Source of the DNA: Ancrocorticia sp047602305
GTDB taxonomy: Bacteria > Actinomycetota > Actinomycetes > Actinomycetales > Actinomycetaceae
Direction of reading: 5' to 3'
DNA: 64,000 nucleotides
NCBI GenBank assembly: GCA_047602305.1
Contig: JASGHO010000001.1
Coordinates: 992,001-1,056,000 of the forward strand
Positions 1 to 8,576 of this stretch are shown here, in pieces. The position numbers were made by a program, and so were the translations under genes. The notes beneath the pieces were generated by a model. It was not told the DNA's origin. It saw only the letters and a list, made by a program, of their open reading frames with translations, and did no database searches. Numbering within the stretch: position 1 is the stretch's first letter; each line of letters begins with the position of its first letter.

Positions 1-1
1 C

Positions 2-178
2 GAAGTTGACATGGTCAACACCATTCTCAACGACGACGCCAAGACTAAGTACGTGAAGTCCAACCAAGACCTCTTGAAGGAACAGACCGAGTTCTTCTAC
101 AGCTCAATCATCACAAGTGCAGATCCAGACATTCAGCTTGAATTCGAGTACGCCGAAGCTCCCATAAACGCCCAGTAA
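2..178 (+). CDS. C-terminal end of an unrecognised protein (5' cut by window edge)
   Basis: An open frame enters from the left edge and stops at TAA 176-178. It gives 58 residues beginning EVDMVNTILNDD and ending APINAQ. The segment is acidic and rich in Asn, Asp and Glu, with no membrane span or recognisable motif. Similar endings occur on extracytoplasmic binding proteins and on cytosolic proteins, so no function can be assigned. The next gene runs the opposite way, so this one is convergent with it. Confidence 0.6.
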   Translation, partial: EVDMVNTILNDDAKTKYVKSNQDLLKEQTEFFYSSIITSADPDIQLEFEYAEAPINAQ

Positions 179-248
179 TGCCATGACGGCGTTGTTCAAC
201 GAGTGAAGCGGTCCTTGGAGCCGTGTTAGTCCACACTCCGCGACCAAG

Positions 249-758
249 TTAGCGCTGTCCACTCCGGGCCAGTTGCTGCAAGGCGTCGCCGGTGACTCGC
301 TGCGTCGTCCACTCATCCATGGGCGTAGCGCCAAGTGCGTGATAGAACTCGATCGACGGCGTGTTCCAGTCGAGCACCCACCACTCCAGCCGCGGGTATC
401 CACGCTCGACGCACAGCGCCGCGAGATTGCACAGCAGCGCTTTCCCGTATCCGGCGCCGCGGAACTCCTCGTAGACGAAGAGGTCCTCCAGCCAGATGCC
501 GTGGCGGCCCGTCCAGGTCGAGTAGGTGATGTACCACATCGCGATACCCACGATTCGTCCGTCCCGCTCAATCACGTGTGTGAACACCCGGGGATCATCA
601 CCGAACAGTGCCTCGGCAAGCATCTCCGCGGTGTTCTCCACGGCATCCGGTTCCTTCTCATAGTCAGCGAGAGCCTGGATACAGGCAAGGATGCCAGCTT
701 CGTCCCCGGGGTGGGCATCGCGCAACACGGCGCCGTCGTTAAGTCTGCGAGTTGTCAT
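249..758 (-). CDS. GNAT-family N-acetyltransferase (spermidine/diamine acetyltransferase-like)
   Basis: A 169-residue GCN5-related acetyltransferase, which moves an acetyl group from acetyl-CoA to an amine or other small substrate in the cytoplasm. The acetyl-CoA pyrophosphate loop reads RGAGYGKALL around residues 100-109, preceded by the LEDLFVYEEFRG strand-turn typical of motif A. WWVLDWNTPSIEFYHALGA matches motif B, where Asn and Tyr help bind CoA. Length is normal for the diamine acetyltransferase branch. ATG 758 is the first start in frame; no strong ribosome site is seen before it. The upstream same-strand AEC gene ends 77 bp away. The substrate is not predictable; polyamine is a family-based guess. 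Confidence 0.85.
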   Translation of the reverse strand: MTTRRLNDGAVLRDAHPGDEAGILACIQALADYEKEPDAVENTAEMLAEALFGDDPRVFTHVIERDGRIVGIAMWYITYSTWTGRHGIWLEDLFVYEEFRGAGYGKALLCNLAALCVERGYPRLEWWVLDWNTPSIEFYHALGATPMDEWTTQRVTGDALQQLARSGQR

Positions 759-835
759 TCAACCACTGTATCGGCGGTTCGGAGCCGCCCCGGAGTACAT
801 TCCATCAGGTGGCAGCAAGACGAGCAACGCGCCGA

Positions 836-1786
836 CTACCAGAGCATTGTTGCCAGTGCGATCATGCCGGGAAGTGTGACCACGCTGAGAAGAGTGGAAA
901 GGCAGAGCAATCTGGTGGCAAACACCGAATCTTTCTCGTATCGGACCGTGAAGATAACCAGCATTGCTCCAACCGGAGTACTCACCCCCGTCAGGATGGC
1001 CATCCGCGCCACGGGATCGATCGGAACAAGCACAAGCAATCCCACAAACAGCAGTGGCATGAGGATGTTGCGAACGAGGGTTCCGATCCACACCAATCGA
1101 TCACCAAATACTGTTCGCAGGCTGAACTCGGCCAAACTCAATCCCACCACGATCATGCTCAGCGGGGTGTTCATCGAAGCCAGATAACCCAGCGCATCGG
1201 AAAAGGGTGACGGTATTCGTACGGACAACAGGAACAGCGGCAGCGCAACAAGAATCGCCAGGATTCCAGGTTTGAGAACAGCCTGCCGGACACGCCTCCA
1301 TGCCGAGCCGATGTTCTGGTCGAAAAGCGAAACACCATAGGTCCAGTTGAAGATCGTATAGGAAGCTACATAGGCGACGGCGTAGAGGACGCCGTCGTCG
1401 CCAAGAATTGCGTGGGTCAGCGGGACACCCATGAATCCAGCGTTGGAGAATACCGTGCCGAATCTGAGCGCAACCCGTCGACCCTCGTTTGGTACCCAAC
1501 GGCGTGTAAACAACAGTCGTGAAATCAAGATGTTGAGCGCGAAGGTTGCCAGACTAGCGGCGAAGGACATACCAATATTTCGTAACTGGTCAGCATCGAA
1601 CGTGCGCTGAAATGCCTGTATCGTCACGGCAGGAATCACCATGTACAGGAGGAGATTGGTCAGGCCCTTGGTAGCCGTGGGCCCGATCCAATTCACTCTG
1701 TAAGCAATCCATCCCAAAGCAATCAGGATGAACATAATTGCCACCTGTTGCGCTGGAATAGCAAAACCCATGAGATTACTCCACAA
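836..1786 (-). CDS. AEC (auxin efflux carrier) family transporter
   Basis: A 316-residue integral membrane protein with about ten hydrophobic segments split into two halves, the layout of the AEC/PIN-like family that moves organic acids or amino-acid-like anions. Characteristic stretches are ALGWIAYRVNW near the N terminus, the FGTVFSNAGFMGVPL core (conserved Asn-Ala-Gly) around residue 110, and MNTPLSMIVVGLSLA in the second half. ATG 1786 lies inside the 3' end of the alpha-glucosidase gene (11-bp overlap), implying translational coupling; ATG 1771 is an alternative. Being last in the lacI-GH13 block, it may export or import an acid tied to sugar use, but the substrate is unknown. Confidence 0.85.
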   Translation of the reverse strand: MWSNLMGFAIPAQQVAIMFILIALGWIAYRVNWIGPTATKGLTNLLLYMVIPAVTIQAFQRTFDADQLRNIGMSFAASLATFALNILISRLLFTRRWVPNEGRRVALRFGTVFSNAGFMGVPLTHAILGDDGVLYAVAYVASYTIFNWTYGVSLFDQNIGSAWRRVRQAVLKPGILAILVALPLFLLSVRIPSPFSDALGYLASMNTPLSMIVVGLSLAEFSLRTVFGDRLVWIGTLVRNILMPLLFVGLLVLVPIDPVARMAILTGVSTPVGAMLVIFTVRYEKDSVFATRLLCLSTLLSVVTLPGMIALATMLW

Positions 1787-3458
1787 CAGCTTCCTTCACC
1801 GCAAGCCACGCGGCGGCTTCCGGGGGAAGTTCGCCGTCCGTGAGTTGAACGCTAGCAAGCAGGACTTTGGCGTTCGAAGGCAGCGGAACCGAACTCTCGG
1901 AAAGATTCACGAGGCACCGGAAACCCGGTTCCCTACTGAAATCGAGGACCTCGCTCGGCGACTCGTTCCAACTCAGCGCGCCATCTCCGAGGGCCGCTAG
2001 CTCACCGCGGATCGAGAGTGCTTCGCGGTAGAAGTTCAGCATTGAATCCGCCATGCCATCCTGATCGGCAACTGTGCTGCCCGCCCAACTTGCCGGCTGA
2101 GGTAGCCATGTCTCATTCCCCGAGCCAGATGGACTAAACCCGAATGGAGCCGTTTCATCGGACCAGGGCAGAGGAACACGACACCCATCCCTTCCCCGCT
2201 GAGTGTAGCCAGAGTTTTCCCAGATCGGGTCTCGAAGAGCTTCATCCGGAAGATCCTCTACCTGGGCGAGCCCGAGCTCATCCCCCTGATACACGTAACA
2301 ACCTCCGGGCAAGGAAAGAGTGAGCATGGCCGCCGCACGAGCGCGTTTTTGACCCAGTTCCAGATCAAGTGGCCCTTCGATCACATACCTCTGCCCATTT
2401 CCCCAGCCGCGGGGCGGGCGGCCGAAACGGCTGACGTGCCGAACGACGTCATGGTTGGACAGGACCCAGGTGGGAGGCGCCCCGACTTCGGCATGGGTTT
2501 CCAGCGTGTCATCAATGACTGCTCGAAGTGCGTTCGGCTCCCACGCCGTCCGCAGGAAGTTGAAGTTGAACGCGGTGTGCAACAGACCGGGCCCCAGATG
2601 GCGAGCCATCCTGCGCGTGGACGGAAGCCACAGCTCGGCAACGAACGTGCGGTCGCCGTCGTACTCATCCGCGACCTCACGCCATTCGGCAAACAGGTCC
2701 TCAAGCCCTTCGTGATCACGATAGGGATGACTGCCGTCGGTGGCCTCGTCGGCTCCTGGCATGATGTCGGGGAGCCCGGCCTGCTTGATGTTGCCGTGAG
2801 CAACATCAATGCGGAATCCATCAACACCCCGGTCGAACCAGAAACGAAGGATGTCACGGAACTCCGCACGAACCGCGGGATTCCGCCAGTTCAGGTCTGG
2901 TTGCTCGGGCGCGTAGAGATGCAGATACCACTCTCCAGGTTTGCCGTCGGCATCCGTGATGCGTTTCCACGCCGACCCGCCAAACCTCGATGGCCAGTTG
3001 TTCGGCGGCAGCTCACCGTTCTCACCACGACCGGGCCGGAAGATGTAACGATCTCGCTCCGGGCTTCCTGGCTCCGCGGCCAGAGCTTCGCGGAACCAGG
3101 CATGCTGGTCCGAAGTGTGGTTCGGCACGATGTCGGGAATGATACGCAAGCCCAGCGCGTGGGCTTCCTCGATCAGCTTCTCGGCCTCGGAAAGATCTCC
3201 GAACAAGGGATTGATAGCGCGAAAATCAGCCACATCGTACCCGCCATCGACCATGGGGGACGCATACCAAGGCGTGAGCCACAGGGCATCGACGCCCAGG
3301 TCACGGAGGTACCCAAGTTTGGAACGCACTCCGGCTAGATCACCCCATCCGTCACCATTGCTATCGGCAAAACTTGGTAGATAGACCTGATAGATGACGG
3401 CATCTCGCCACCACGCGGGCGTGGTATTCGGCGTAGCATGCGATGCACTTGTGGACAT
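1776..3458 (-). CDS. GH13 alpha-glucosidase / oligo-1,6-glucosidase
   Basis: A 560-residue cytoplasmic alpha-amylase-family enzyme that releases glucose from the ends of alpha-glucosides such as maltose or isomaltose. The (beta/alpha)8 barrel begins at DAVIYQVYLPSF (residues 19-30). Conserved region I is DIVPNHTS (109-116), region II GFRIDVAHG with nucleophile Asp218, region III FVAELWLPS with acid/base Glu275, and region IV VLSNHDVV with His336-Asp337. Start ATG 3458 has GAGGAG about 7 nt upstream. A 30-bp palindrome sits directly upstream and a LacI gene precedes it, so sugar-responsive repression is likely. It is closely paralogous to the enzyme at 10992-12707, by eye roughly 70% identical. 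Linkage specificity cannot be read from sequence alone. Confidence 0.93.
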   Translation of the reverse strand: MSTSASHATPNTTPAWWRDAVIYQVYLPSFADSNGDGWGDLAGVRSKLGYLRDLGVDALWLTPWYASPMVDGGYDVADFRAINPLFGDLSEAEKLIEEAHALGLRIIPDIVPNHTSDQHAWFREALAAEPGSPERDRYIFRPGRGENGELPPNNWPSRFGGSAWKRITDADGKPGEWYLHLYAPEQPDLNWRNPAVRAEFRDILRFWFDRGVDGFRIDVAHGNIKQAGLPDIMPGADEATDGSHPYRDHEGLEDLFAEWREVADEYDGDRTFVAELWLPSTRRMARHLGPGLLHTAFNFNFLRTAWEPNALRAVIDDTLETHAEVGAPPTWVLSNHDVVRHVSRFGRPPRGWGNGQRYVIEGPLDLELGQKRARAAAMLTLSLPGGCYVYQGDELGLAQVEDLPDEALRDPIWENSGYTQRGRDGCRVPLPWSDETAPFGFSPSGSGNETWLPQPASWAGSTVADQDGMADSMLNFYREALSIRGELAALGDGALSWNESPSEVLDFSREPGFRCLVNLSESSVPLPSNAKVLLASVQLTDGELPPEAAAWLAVKEAVVE

Positions 3459-3483
3459 GGCTGGCTCCTCATCGACCCAAAGT

Positions 3484-3513
3484 TGGTGTTACTGGATCGA
3501 TCCAGTAACACCA
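3484..3513. promoter_or_regulatory. Perfect 30-bp palindrome, probable LacI-family operator
   Basis: The two halves are exact reverse complements around 3498/3499, with core TTACTGGATCGATCCAGTAA. It lies 25 bp upstream of the GH13 start and about 100 bp downstream of the lacI start codon's gene end. LacI regulators bind such symmetrical sites with a central CG step. A natural reading is that the adjacent LacI protein represses the alpha-glucosidase and AEC genes here. Confidence 0.8.
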
Positions 3514-3616
3514 TTCAAACTACGTCCAACAAGCCTTGATGTCAAGGCTTCGACTATGTTCTCTCGTTCCAGCAGAGCACCTGTATCCCCCATCAGAGGA
3601 TCAGTCGCAGCCTCAC

Positions 3617-4618
3617 TCAGGAAGTGCAACCACAGGATTCACGCAGCACCAGCTGCGACCCGGTGAAGTGCGTTTCAGGACCGGACCCGGGCCTCTCAGC
3701 GCGCGCAACTGCCACTCGCGCGGCAATCTTCCCTGCTTCCTGCGGATGAGAAGAAACCGTGGTCACACTGGGAATCGAGTACTTCGAATATTCGATGTCA
3801 TCGAATCCGATGATTCTTGGTAGCTTCTCCAATTTCGCATCGTGGAGTGCCCGGATGAGCCCTAGCGCTGTCGCGTCACTCATGCAGATAACTCCCTGAG
3901 GCATCCTTTCCCAATCGAGCATCTGGCGTCCTGCCTCATACCCGCCAGCGAGTAACCCCTCGGGTGTATTCAGAATCCGTAACCCCACCTCGGTCCGCGA
4001 TTCTTCGAGTTCATTCTCAATCCCCTTGCGGCGAAGCCTGGGGCCGGATGCCGGCCGAGCACTCTCAAGGAAGACCAAATCTCGCACCCCGTGTTCGAGC
4101 ATGTGTCGTGCCGCCAGCCGTCCACCGGCGATATCATCAGGCCCCACATAATCGGCCGAGGGATACATGCGCGTATAGCTGACACAAGCGATACCCGCCT
4201 TCTCAAGCTCTTGTGCGGCCGAGACTTCGGTGCCTTCCACGGCGGCAAGTATTACGGCAGACACCCCAAACTCTCGCATCGTTTGAAGCGCCTGCTTCTG
4301 GCGTTCTTCGCTCCTCAGAGACGATGAAATAAGCGCCGAATATCCGTGGGCATCGAGTTCCATTTCGATCGCTTGCAGCGATTGGGCAAAGAACGTGTTA
4401 TCGAAGTTGGTAACGACCACCCCGATCAATCGACGCTGATTCTCACGCAATGCGGCCGCGGACCGATTGTAGACATAACCGAGCTCGTCCATTGAACGCA
4501 GGATGCGAGCACGCGTTTCATCTGAGAGGCCCTCGTCACCGCGCATCGCCAACGAAGCCGCCGATCGCGACACTCCGGCATGTTCAGCCACATCCTTCAA
4601 CGTCACACGCCTCGCCAT
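3617..4618 (-). CDS. LacI-family transcriptional regulator
   Basis: A 333-residue repressor. The N-terminal helix-turn-helix TLKDVAEHAGVSRSAASLAM (residues 6-25) and hinge region are canonical, followed by a periplasmic-binding-protein-like effector domain (VVVTNFDNTFFAQSLQAIE; DDIAGGRLAARHML; GFDDIEYSKYSIPSVTTV). The C terminus FTGSQLVLRESCG is the usual LacI tail. It sits immediately upstream of the GH13 gene in the same direction, and the intervening 158 bp carries the palindromic operator. Effector is probably a maltose/isomaltose-type sugar, by context. Start ATG 4618; the divergent MFS gene starts 342 bp away. Confidence 0.92.
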   Translation of the reverse strand: MARRVTLKDVAEHAGVSRSAASLAMRGDEGLSDETRARILRSMDELGYVYNRSAAALRENQRRLIGVVVTNFDNTFFAQSLQAIEMELDAHGYSALISSSLRSEERQKQALQTMREFGVSAVILAAVEGTEVSAAQELEKAGIACVSYTRMYPSADYVGPDDIAGGRLAARHMLEHGVRDLVFLESARPASGPRLRRKGIENELEESRTEVGLRILNTPEGLLAGGYEAGRQMLDWERMPQGVICMSDATALGLIRALHDAKLEKLPRIIGFDDIEYSKYSIPSVTTVSSHPQEAGKIAARVAVARAERPGSGPETHFTGSQLVLRESCGCTS

Positions 4619-4864
4619 TTCGCCAGATTACCACGGCGTTCCCGACGGCGGGCCACCTCAGACACCTCGCCCCATAAGGCCCTCTTATGCAGGTATTAGC
4701 AAAGATCGCCTTCCGGCCACTTGCCCGAGGTTCTAACGTTGGCAGTGGTTTGGCGCCGCAGCTCTCTTGTAGTAGCGGCGCCATTCGTCGGTGAAACGGC
4801 AGAACTCGCCCAACGACCATCTGCCAAACCTCACAACCAGCTCACATGAGCTATCATCGCGTGC

Positions 4865-4919
4865 GACCCTTAGCAACAGATATCGACCCTACTACCGTCG
4901 ATTTCTTCTGCTAAGGGTC
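4865..4919. promoter_or_regulatory. Nested dyad in the lacI/MFS divergent region
   Basis: GACCCTTAGCA (4865-4875) and its exact complement TGCTAAGGGTC (4909-4919) flank ATCGAC (4882-4887) and GTCGAT (4897-4902). All arms share one centre at 4892. The element ends 41 bp before the GTG start of the MFS gene. It could be a large two-step operator or a transcript hairpin in the leader of that gene. The rest of 4619-4960 shows no gene. Confidence 0.5.
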
Positions 4920-4960
4920 ACATTTAGCGACAACAACCAACAACCAACCAAAGGAGCATC

Positions 4961-6280
4961 GTGCTTTCAGGAGAATCACTAGCGGCGATTCAGCGGCGAA
5001 CCATGATTGTCCTCGTCATCACGCAGATCTTCGGGACCGTGGCCGTCGGCGTCGCTCCATCCATCGGCGTACTGCTCGCGGGCGAAGTAACGCAGAACGA
5101 AGCCTGGGCCGGTTTGGCACGCACGGCATCGACTCTCGGTGCAGCACTGCTCGGACTCCCACTGGGCAATCTGGCCGCACGCAAAGGCCGCCGAGTGGCG
5201 CTCTCCTTCGGTTGGCTGCTCGCCGCAGCGGGCAGCGCGATCCTCGTGGCAGCAGCGCAGTGGAGCCTCATCGTTCCACTCTTCATCGGCTTGCTTCTCA
5301 TTGGGGCAGGTTCCGCCACCGGCTTGCAGTCGCGCTTCGCCGCCACCGACCTCGCCCACCCCAAAGCACGCGCCCGCTCCCTCGCACTCATCGTCTGGGT
5401 GGGGACCATCGGCTCCGTCCTCGGCCCCAACCTCGGCGCACCCGGACGCATCGTCAGCGAAAACACCGGCCTCACCGTCTTCGCGAGCGCATTCCTTATC
5501 GCCGCGATATCGCTGACAATCGCCGGGGTTCTAGTGTTCGCGTTGTTGCGCCCGGATCCGTTGCTTGTTCAGGTCTCCCAGTCCAGCGACGACGGCGTCC
5601 GCGTCACCAACGCTGCCCCACCAGCCAGTCCGCGAGCCCTCGCCTCCGATGACCCACATCCCCGGCCCGCCAAGAAGCGCGGAAGTATTCGTGCCATGAT
5701 CGACGGCGTGCGGGGCAACGCGCAGGCGCGGCTCGGAGTTCTCGCCGTCCTGACGGCCCAGATCGTCATGGTCTCGATCATGACGATGACCCCGGTGCAC
5801 ATCGTGCACCACGGCGGCTCCGTGAACCTCGTGGGCATTACCATCAGTCTTCATATCGTCGGCATGTACGCGCTCGCACCGCTCCCGGGCTGGATCTCCG
5901 ACCGCCTCGGCCATCGCGTCTCCATCTGGATCGGCATCGCGCTGTTCCTCATTTCCCTCGTCGTCGGCATCGCGTGGGCGGAGGACACCACGTGGGTCAT
6001 CGTCTCGCTGATCTTCCTTGGACTCGGCTGGTCCTTCGTCAACGTTGCCGGATCAGCGATGTTCTCCAGCACTCTGGCTCCGGAAGTTCGCGCGTCATCT
6101 CAAGGAGGGCTGGACGCACTGTCCAACCTTTCCGGGGCGACGACGGCGTTCATCGCCGGCCCGTTGATGGCCGCCACCAGTTTCGGGGCGCTGTGCATTA
6201 TCGCCATCATCTTGCTCGTGCCGCTGGCTGTATCTCTACTGCGCGGCCGACAGGAATTTGGCACGCCACTGATCCCATGA
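4961..6280 (+). CDS. MFS transporter, multidrug-exporter type
   Basis: A 439-residue major facilitator protein with two six-helix halves joined by a hydrophilic loop around residues 205-245 (SSDDGVRVTN...KKRGSIRAM). The loop between helices 2 and 3 carries LGNLAARKGRRVALSFG, the MFS motif A, repeated in the second half as GWISDRLGHRVSIWIG. Start is GTG 4961 with AAGGAG five bases upstream. The convergent MarR gene begins its reading 51 bp past the stop codon, so a MarR-controlled efflux role is plausible though the MarR gene is better placed to control the aminotransferase. Substrate unknown. Confidence 0.88.
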   Translation: MLSGESLAAIQRRTMIVLVITQIFGTVAVGVAPSIGVLLAGEVTQNEAWAGLARTASTLGAALLGLPLGNLAARKGRRVALSFGWLLAAAGSAILVAAAQWSLIVPLFIGLLLIGAGSATGLQSRFAATDLAHPKARARSLALIVWVGTIGSVLGPNLGAPGRIVSENTGLTVFASAFLIAAISLTIAGVLVFALLRPDPLLVQVSQSSDDGVRVTNAAPPASPRALASDDPHPRPAKKRGSIRAMIDGVRGNAQARLGVLAVLTAQIVMVSIMTMTPVHIVHHGGSVNLVGITISLHIVGMYALAPLPGWISDRLGHRVSIWIGIALFLISLVVGIAWAEDTTWVIVSLIFLGLGWSFVNVAGSAMFSSTLAPEVRASSQGGLDALSNLSGATTAFIAGPLMAATSFGALCIIAIILLVPLAVSLLRGRQEFGTPLIP

Positions 6281-6330
6281 CGACAACCGATGATGGGAAG
6301 AAGTCTGTGACGCGGTCATTGCGTGATGCG

Positions 6331-6768
6331 TTATTCGTCCGTCTCGGCCAGTCGCATCATGACGTGCCTCCACCGAACCTCGGTAGCCTCATCGAACTCG
6401 GCAAAGACTTCTTCGAGGAGGCGAGTCTGAGCCCCGGTGAGTCGCTCTTCAAGTTCCGCACCGGACGCCGTCGTCGTCACTCGCCGAAATCGCCTGTCCT
6501 GAGGATCCGGGGTGACTGTGAGCAGTCCACGCTCCTCTAGTTCTTTCAGCGGGCGATGAATGGCCTGCTTGGTGACTTTCAGGACGAGGACGAGATCCCC
6601 CACCGAAATGCCGGGGTCGCGCTGGACGAAGTAGAGAATGCGGTGGTGCGAGCGGCCGAGTCCATATTCGGCAAGGATGCTGTCCGCGAGGGACGTGAAG
6701 GCGCGGTACCCGAAGTACAGCATTTCCACGTCGCGGCGAAGTTCATCTTCTCGTTTTGAGTCAATCAT
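6331..6768 (-). CDS. MarR-family transcriptional regulator
   Basis: A 145-residue winged-helix repressor. SILAEYGLGRSHHRILYFVQR, then ISVGDLVLVLKVTKQAIHRPLKEL (recognition helix, about residues 55-78) and the wing LTVTPDPQDRRFRRVTTT are all standard MarR features. It is divergent from the PLP aminotransferase; the 65-bp gap holds a symmetrical GTCAA/TTGAC site, so it probably represses both itself and that gene. MarR ligands are usually small aromatic or lipophilic compounds; none can be assigned here. Confidence 0.9.
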   Translation of the reverse strand: MIDSKREDELRRDVEMLYFGYRAFTSLADSILAEYGLGRSHHRILYFVQRDPGISVGDLVLVLKVTKQAIHRPLKELEERGLLTVTPDPQDRRFRRVTTTASGAELEERLTGAQTRLLEEVFAEFDEATEVRWRHVMMRLAETDE

Positions 6769-6800
6769 CTTGACCTATTCTGCCACATCTGTTCATAATT

Positions 6801-6819
6801 AAGTCAACAATATTGACCT
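6801..6819. promoter_or_regulatory. Probable MarR operator
   Basis: GTCAA (6803-6807) and TTGAC (6813-6817) form a near-symmetrical AAGTCAACAATATTGACCT. A second TTGACCTATT lies at 6770-6779 next to the marR start. The site is 15 bp before the aminotransferase ATG, where a bound repressor would block transcription in both directions. Confidence 0.6.
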
Positions 6820-6833
6820 ACATTGAAGGTGTC

Positions 6834-7937
6834 ATGTTTTCTCAGCGCGTTGATGGACTCAGGCCGTCCCCTATCCGATCCATTTTGAAAGTCATTGATC
6901 GTCCCGGCATGGTCTCGTTTGCCGGGGGACTTCCGGCACCGGATGTACTGCCAGCGTGGTCGGGAAGCGTGCCGCCGGAGGTGCTGCAATACGGACCCAG
7001 CGAGGGGGAAACCGAACTGCGCGCCGCGGTGTCGGAGCGCCTGCGCGCGATGGGCATCGATGCTCCCACGGAACGCGTCATGATTCTCAGCGGAAGCCAG
7101 CAGGGCATTGACCTCACGGCGAAGCTCTTCGTTGATCCCGGAACCAAGGTCGCCGTCGAATATCCCACGTACCTCGCCGCGCTTCAAGTACTGCGCTTTT
7201 ACGGAGCCGAGTTCGTCGATATTTCCTCGCCGGAGGCGGAGCAAGCCGACGTGGCCTACATCGTGCCGACGTTCGCGAATCCCACCGGCGCGTGCGCCAG
7301 CGAGGAGGAAAGGAACAGCCTCGCAGACAGGTGCCTGCGGACGGGAACCGTGCTATTCGAGGACGATCCGTACCGCGACCTTTCATACGATCCCTGCGAT
7401 CGCACGCCCATTGCCACAAAGATGGCCGGTGGGTCGTGGATCTATCAGGGATCCTTCTCCAAGACCTTTGCGCCGGGCCTCCGCCTCGGCTTCCTCGCCG
7501 CGTCCGAGGACCTCTTCAATCGGCTTGTCGTTGTCAAGCAGGCCACCGATCTCCACAGCTCGCGTCTCTCGCAATACATCGTGCACGAGGCACTGACATC
7601 CCCCGGGTGGGAGAACCGCCTGGCGTATCTCGTGGACTTCTACCGCGGCCGCCGTGACACCTTCGAGGAGGGCCTCAACCGCCACTTCAGCGAGCTGGCC
7701 TCGTGGGAGACGCCCAAGGGTGGACTGTTCTTCTGGCTACGCCTCAACCGCACCATCGATACCCGCACCCTCCTCAACGAGGCGATATCCCGCGGCGTCG
7801 CCTTCATGCCGGGCGAGGAGTTCTCGCCCGGAACTCCCGATCTGGGCACGATGCGGTTGAACTTCAGCCACGCCAGCGCGGAGGACGTCGAGCGCGGGCT
7901 CGGGACGCTCGCCGGACTGCTGCGCGAGCTGTCCTGA
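6834..7937 (+). CDS. PLP-dependent aminotransferase, class I/II (aminoadipate/aromatic type)
   Basis: A 367-residue cytosolic fold-type I aminotransferase. YGPSEGETELRAAVSERL, VMILSGSQQGIDLTAKLF, the PNFANPTG-like PTFANPTGA, and DDPYRDLSY place it in the group containing 2-aminoadipate and MocR-fused transaminases. The PLP-binding lysine is in GSFSKTFAPGLRLGF, and C-terminal MRLNFSHAS carries the carboxylate-binding Arg. A TTG at 6813 would lengthen it by seven residues, but ATG 6834 has AAGGTG at the right distance. No DNA-binding domain is fused. Divergent MarR probably controls it. The amino-acid substrate cannot be fixed. Confidence 0.9.
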   Translation: MFSQRVDGLRPSPIRSILKVIDRPGMVSFAGGLPAPDVLPAWSGSVPPEVLQYGPSEGETELRAAVSERLRAMGIDAPTERVMILSGSQQGIDLTAKLFVDPGTKVAVEYPTYLAALQVLRFYGAEFVDISSPEAEQADVAYIVPTFANPTGACASEEERNSLADRCLRTGTVLFEDDPYRDLSYDPCDRTPIATKMAGGSWIYQGSFSKTFAPGLRLGFLAASEDLFNRLVVVKQATDLHSSRLSQYIVHEALTSPGWENRLAYLVDFYRGRRDTFEEGLNRHFSELASWETPKGGLFFWLRLNRTIDTRTLLNEAISRGVAFMPGEEFSPGTPDLGTMRLNFSHASAEDVERGLGTLAGLLRELS

Positions 7938-8022
7938 GGCCTCAGTATTAGACAGAAACCGGCAGAACTCTTGGGTTTTGTGGCCGGGCCAACTATCTCG
8001 CCGTCGGCACAACTTCCGGCGA

Positions 8023-8481
8023 TCAGCTGTTGCTCTTGATGAGCCGCATCGTCGGATGCGAAGTTATGCGGTGGATGGCTGGCAGTGCATACATCTTTTC
8101 GGATTGGAATCGCTCGTAAGCATTGGAGTCTTCGACTTCCACGCGTATGAGGTAATCGGTTGCCCCGTAGGTGCGTCGCACTTCGGTCACTTCTTCGAAG
8201 GTGACCACTTCCTTCTCGAAGGCTTCGACCACTTCACGGCTGGTCATGGTGATCTCGACCGCCATATAAACACAGAAGGCACGGCCCACAACATCGGGAT
8301 TGAGCCTGGCGCGGTATCCGGCAATGACACCATCGTCTTGGAGTCGTTTGACGCGCCTGAGGCAGGGGGCCGGGGTAAGCCCCACACGGTCGGCTAGTTC
8401 GACATTGGTGAGTTTACCGTCAGCCTCCAACTCTCGGAGAATTGCGTAATCAGTAGCATCTAGTCCATAAGTATTGCGCAT
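8023..8481 (-). CDS. Lrp/AsnC-family transcriptional regulator
   Basis: A 152-residue feast/famine regulator: N-terminal helix-turn-helix DATDYAILRELEADGKLTNVELADRVGL then CLRRVKRLQDDGVIAGY, followed by a RAM ligand-binding domain ending VEDSNAYERFQSEKMYALPAIHRITS. Such proteins form octamers and respond to amino acids. It is divergent from an MFS transporter across 95 bp that contain TATAGCCAT/ATGGCTATA repeats, so it likely controls that exporter and itself. It converges with the aminotransferase, leaving 85 bp with no clear hairpin. Confidence 0.93.
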   Translation of the reverse strand: MRNTYGLDATDYAILRELEADGKLTNVELADRVGLTPAPCLRRVKRLQDDGVIAGYRARLNPDVVGRAFCVYMAVEITMTSREVVEAFEKEVVTFEEVTEVRRTYGATDYLIRVEVEDSNAYERFQSEKMYALPAIHRITSHPTMRLIKSNS

Positions 8482-8491
8482 ATAGATATTC

Positions 8492-8544
8492 TATAGCCAT
8501 AACAAGCAATCATATAGCGTATTAAGAGCGATATAATGGCTATA
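8492..8544. promoter_or_regulatory. Inverted repeat in the lrp/MFS divergent region
   Basis: TATAGCCAT at 8492-8500 and its exact complement ATGGCTATA at 8536-8544 are 35 bp apart, centre to centre about four helical turns. Spaced, AT-rich half-sites of this sort suit the multimeric binding of Lrp-type proteins. The region also has TATAAT-like strings that may serve as promoter elements for both genes. Confidence 0.5.
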
Positions 8545-8576
8545 TTGATGCCGCACATATTGGAAGGTTGCTGGTT

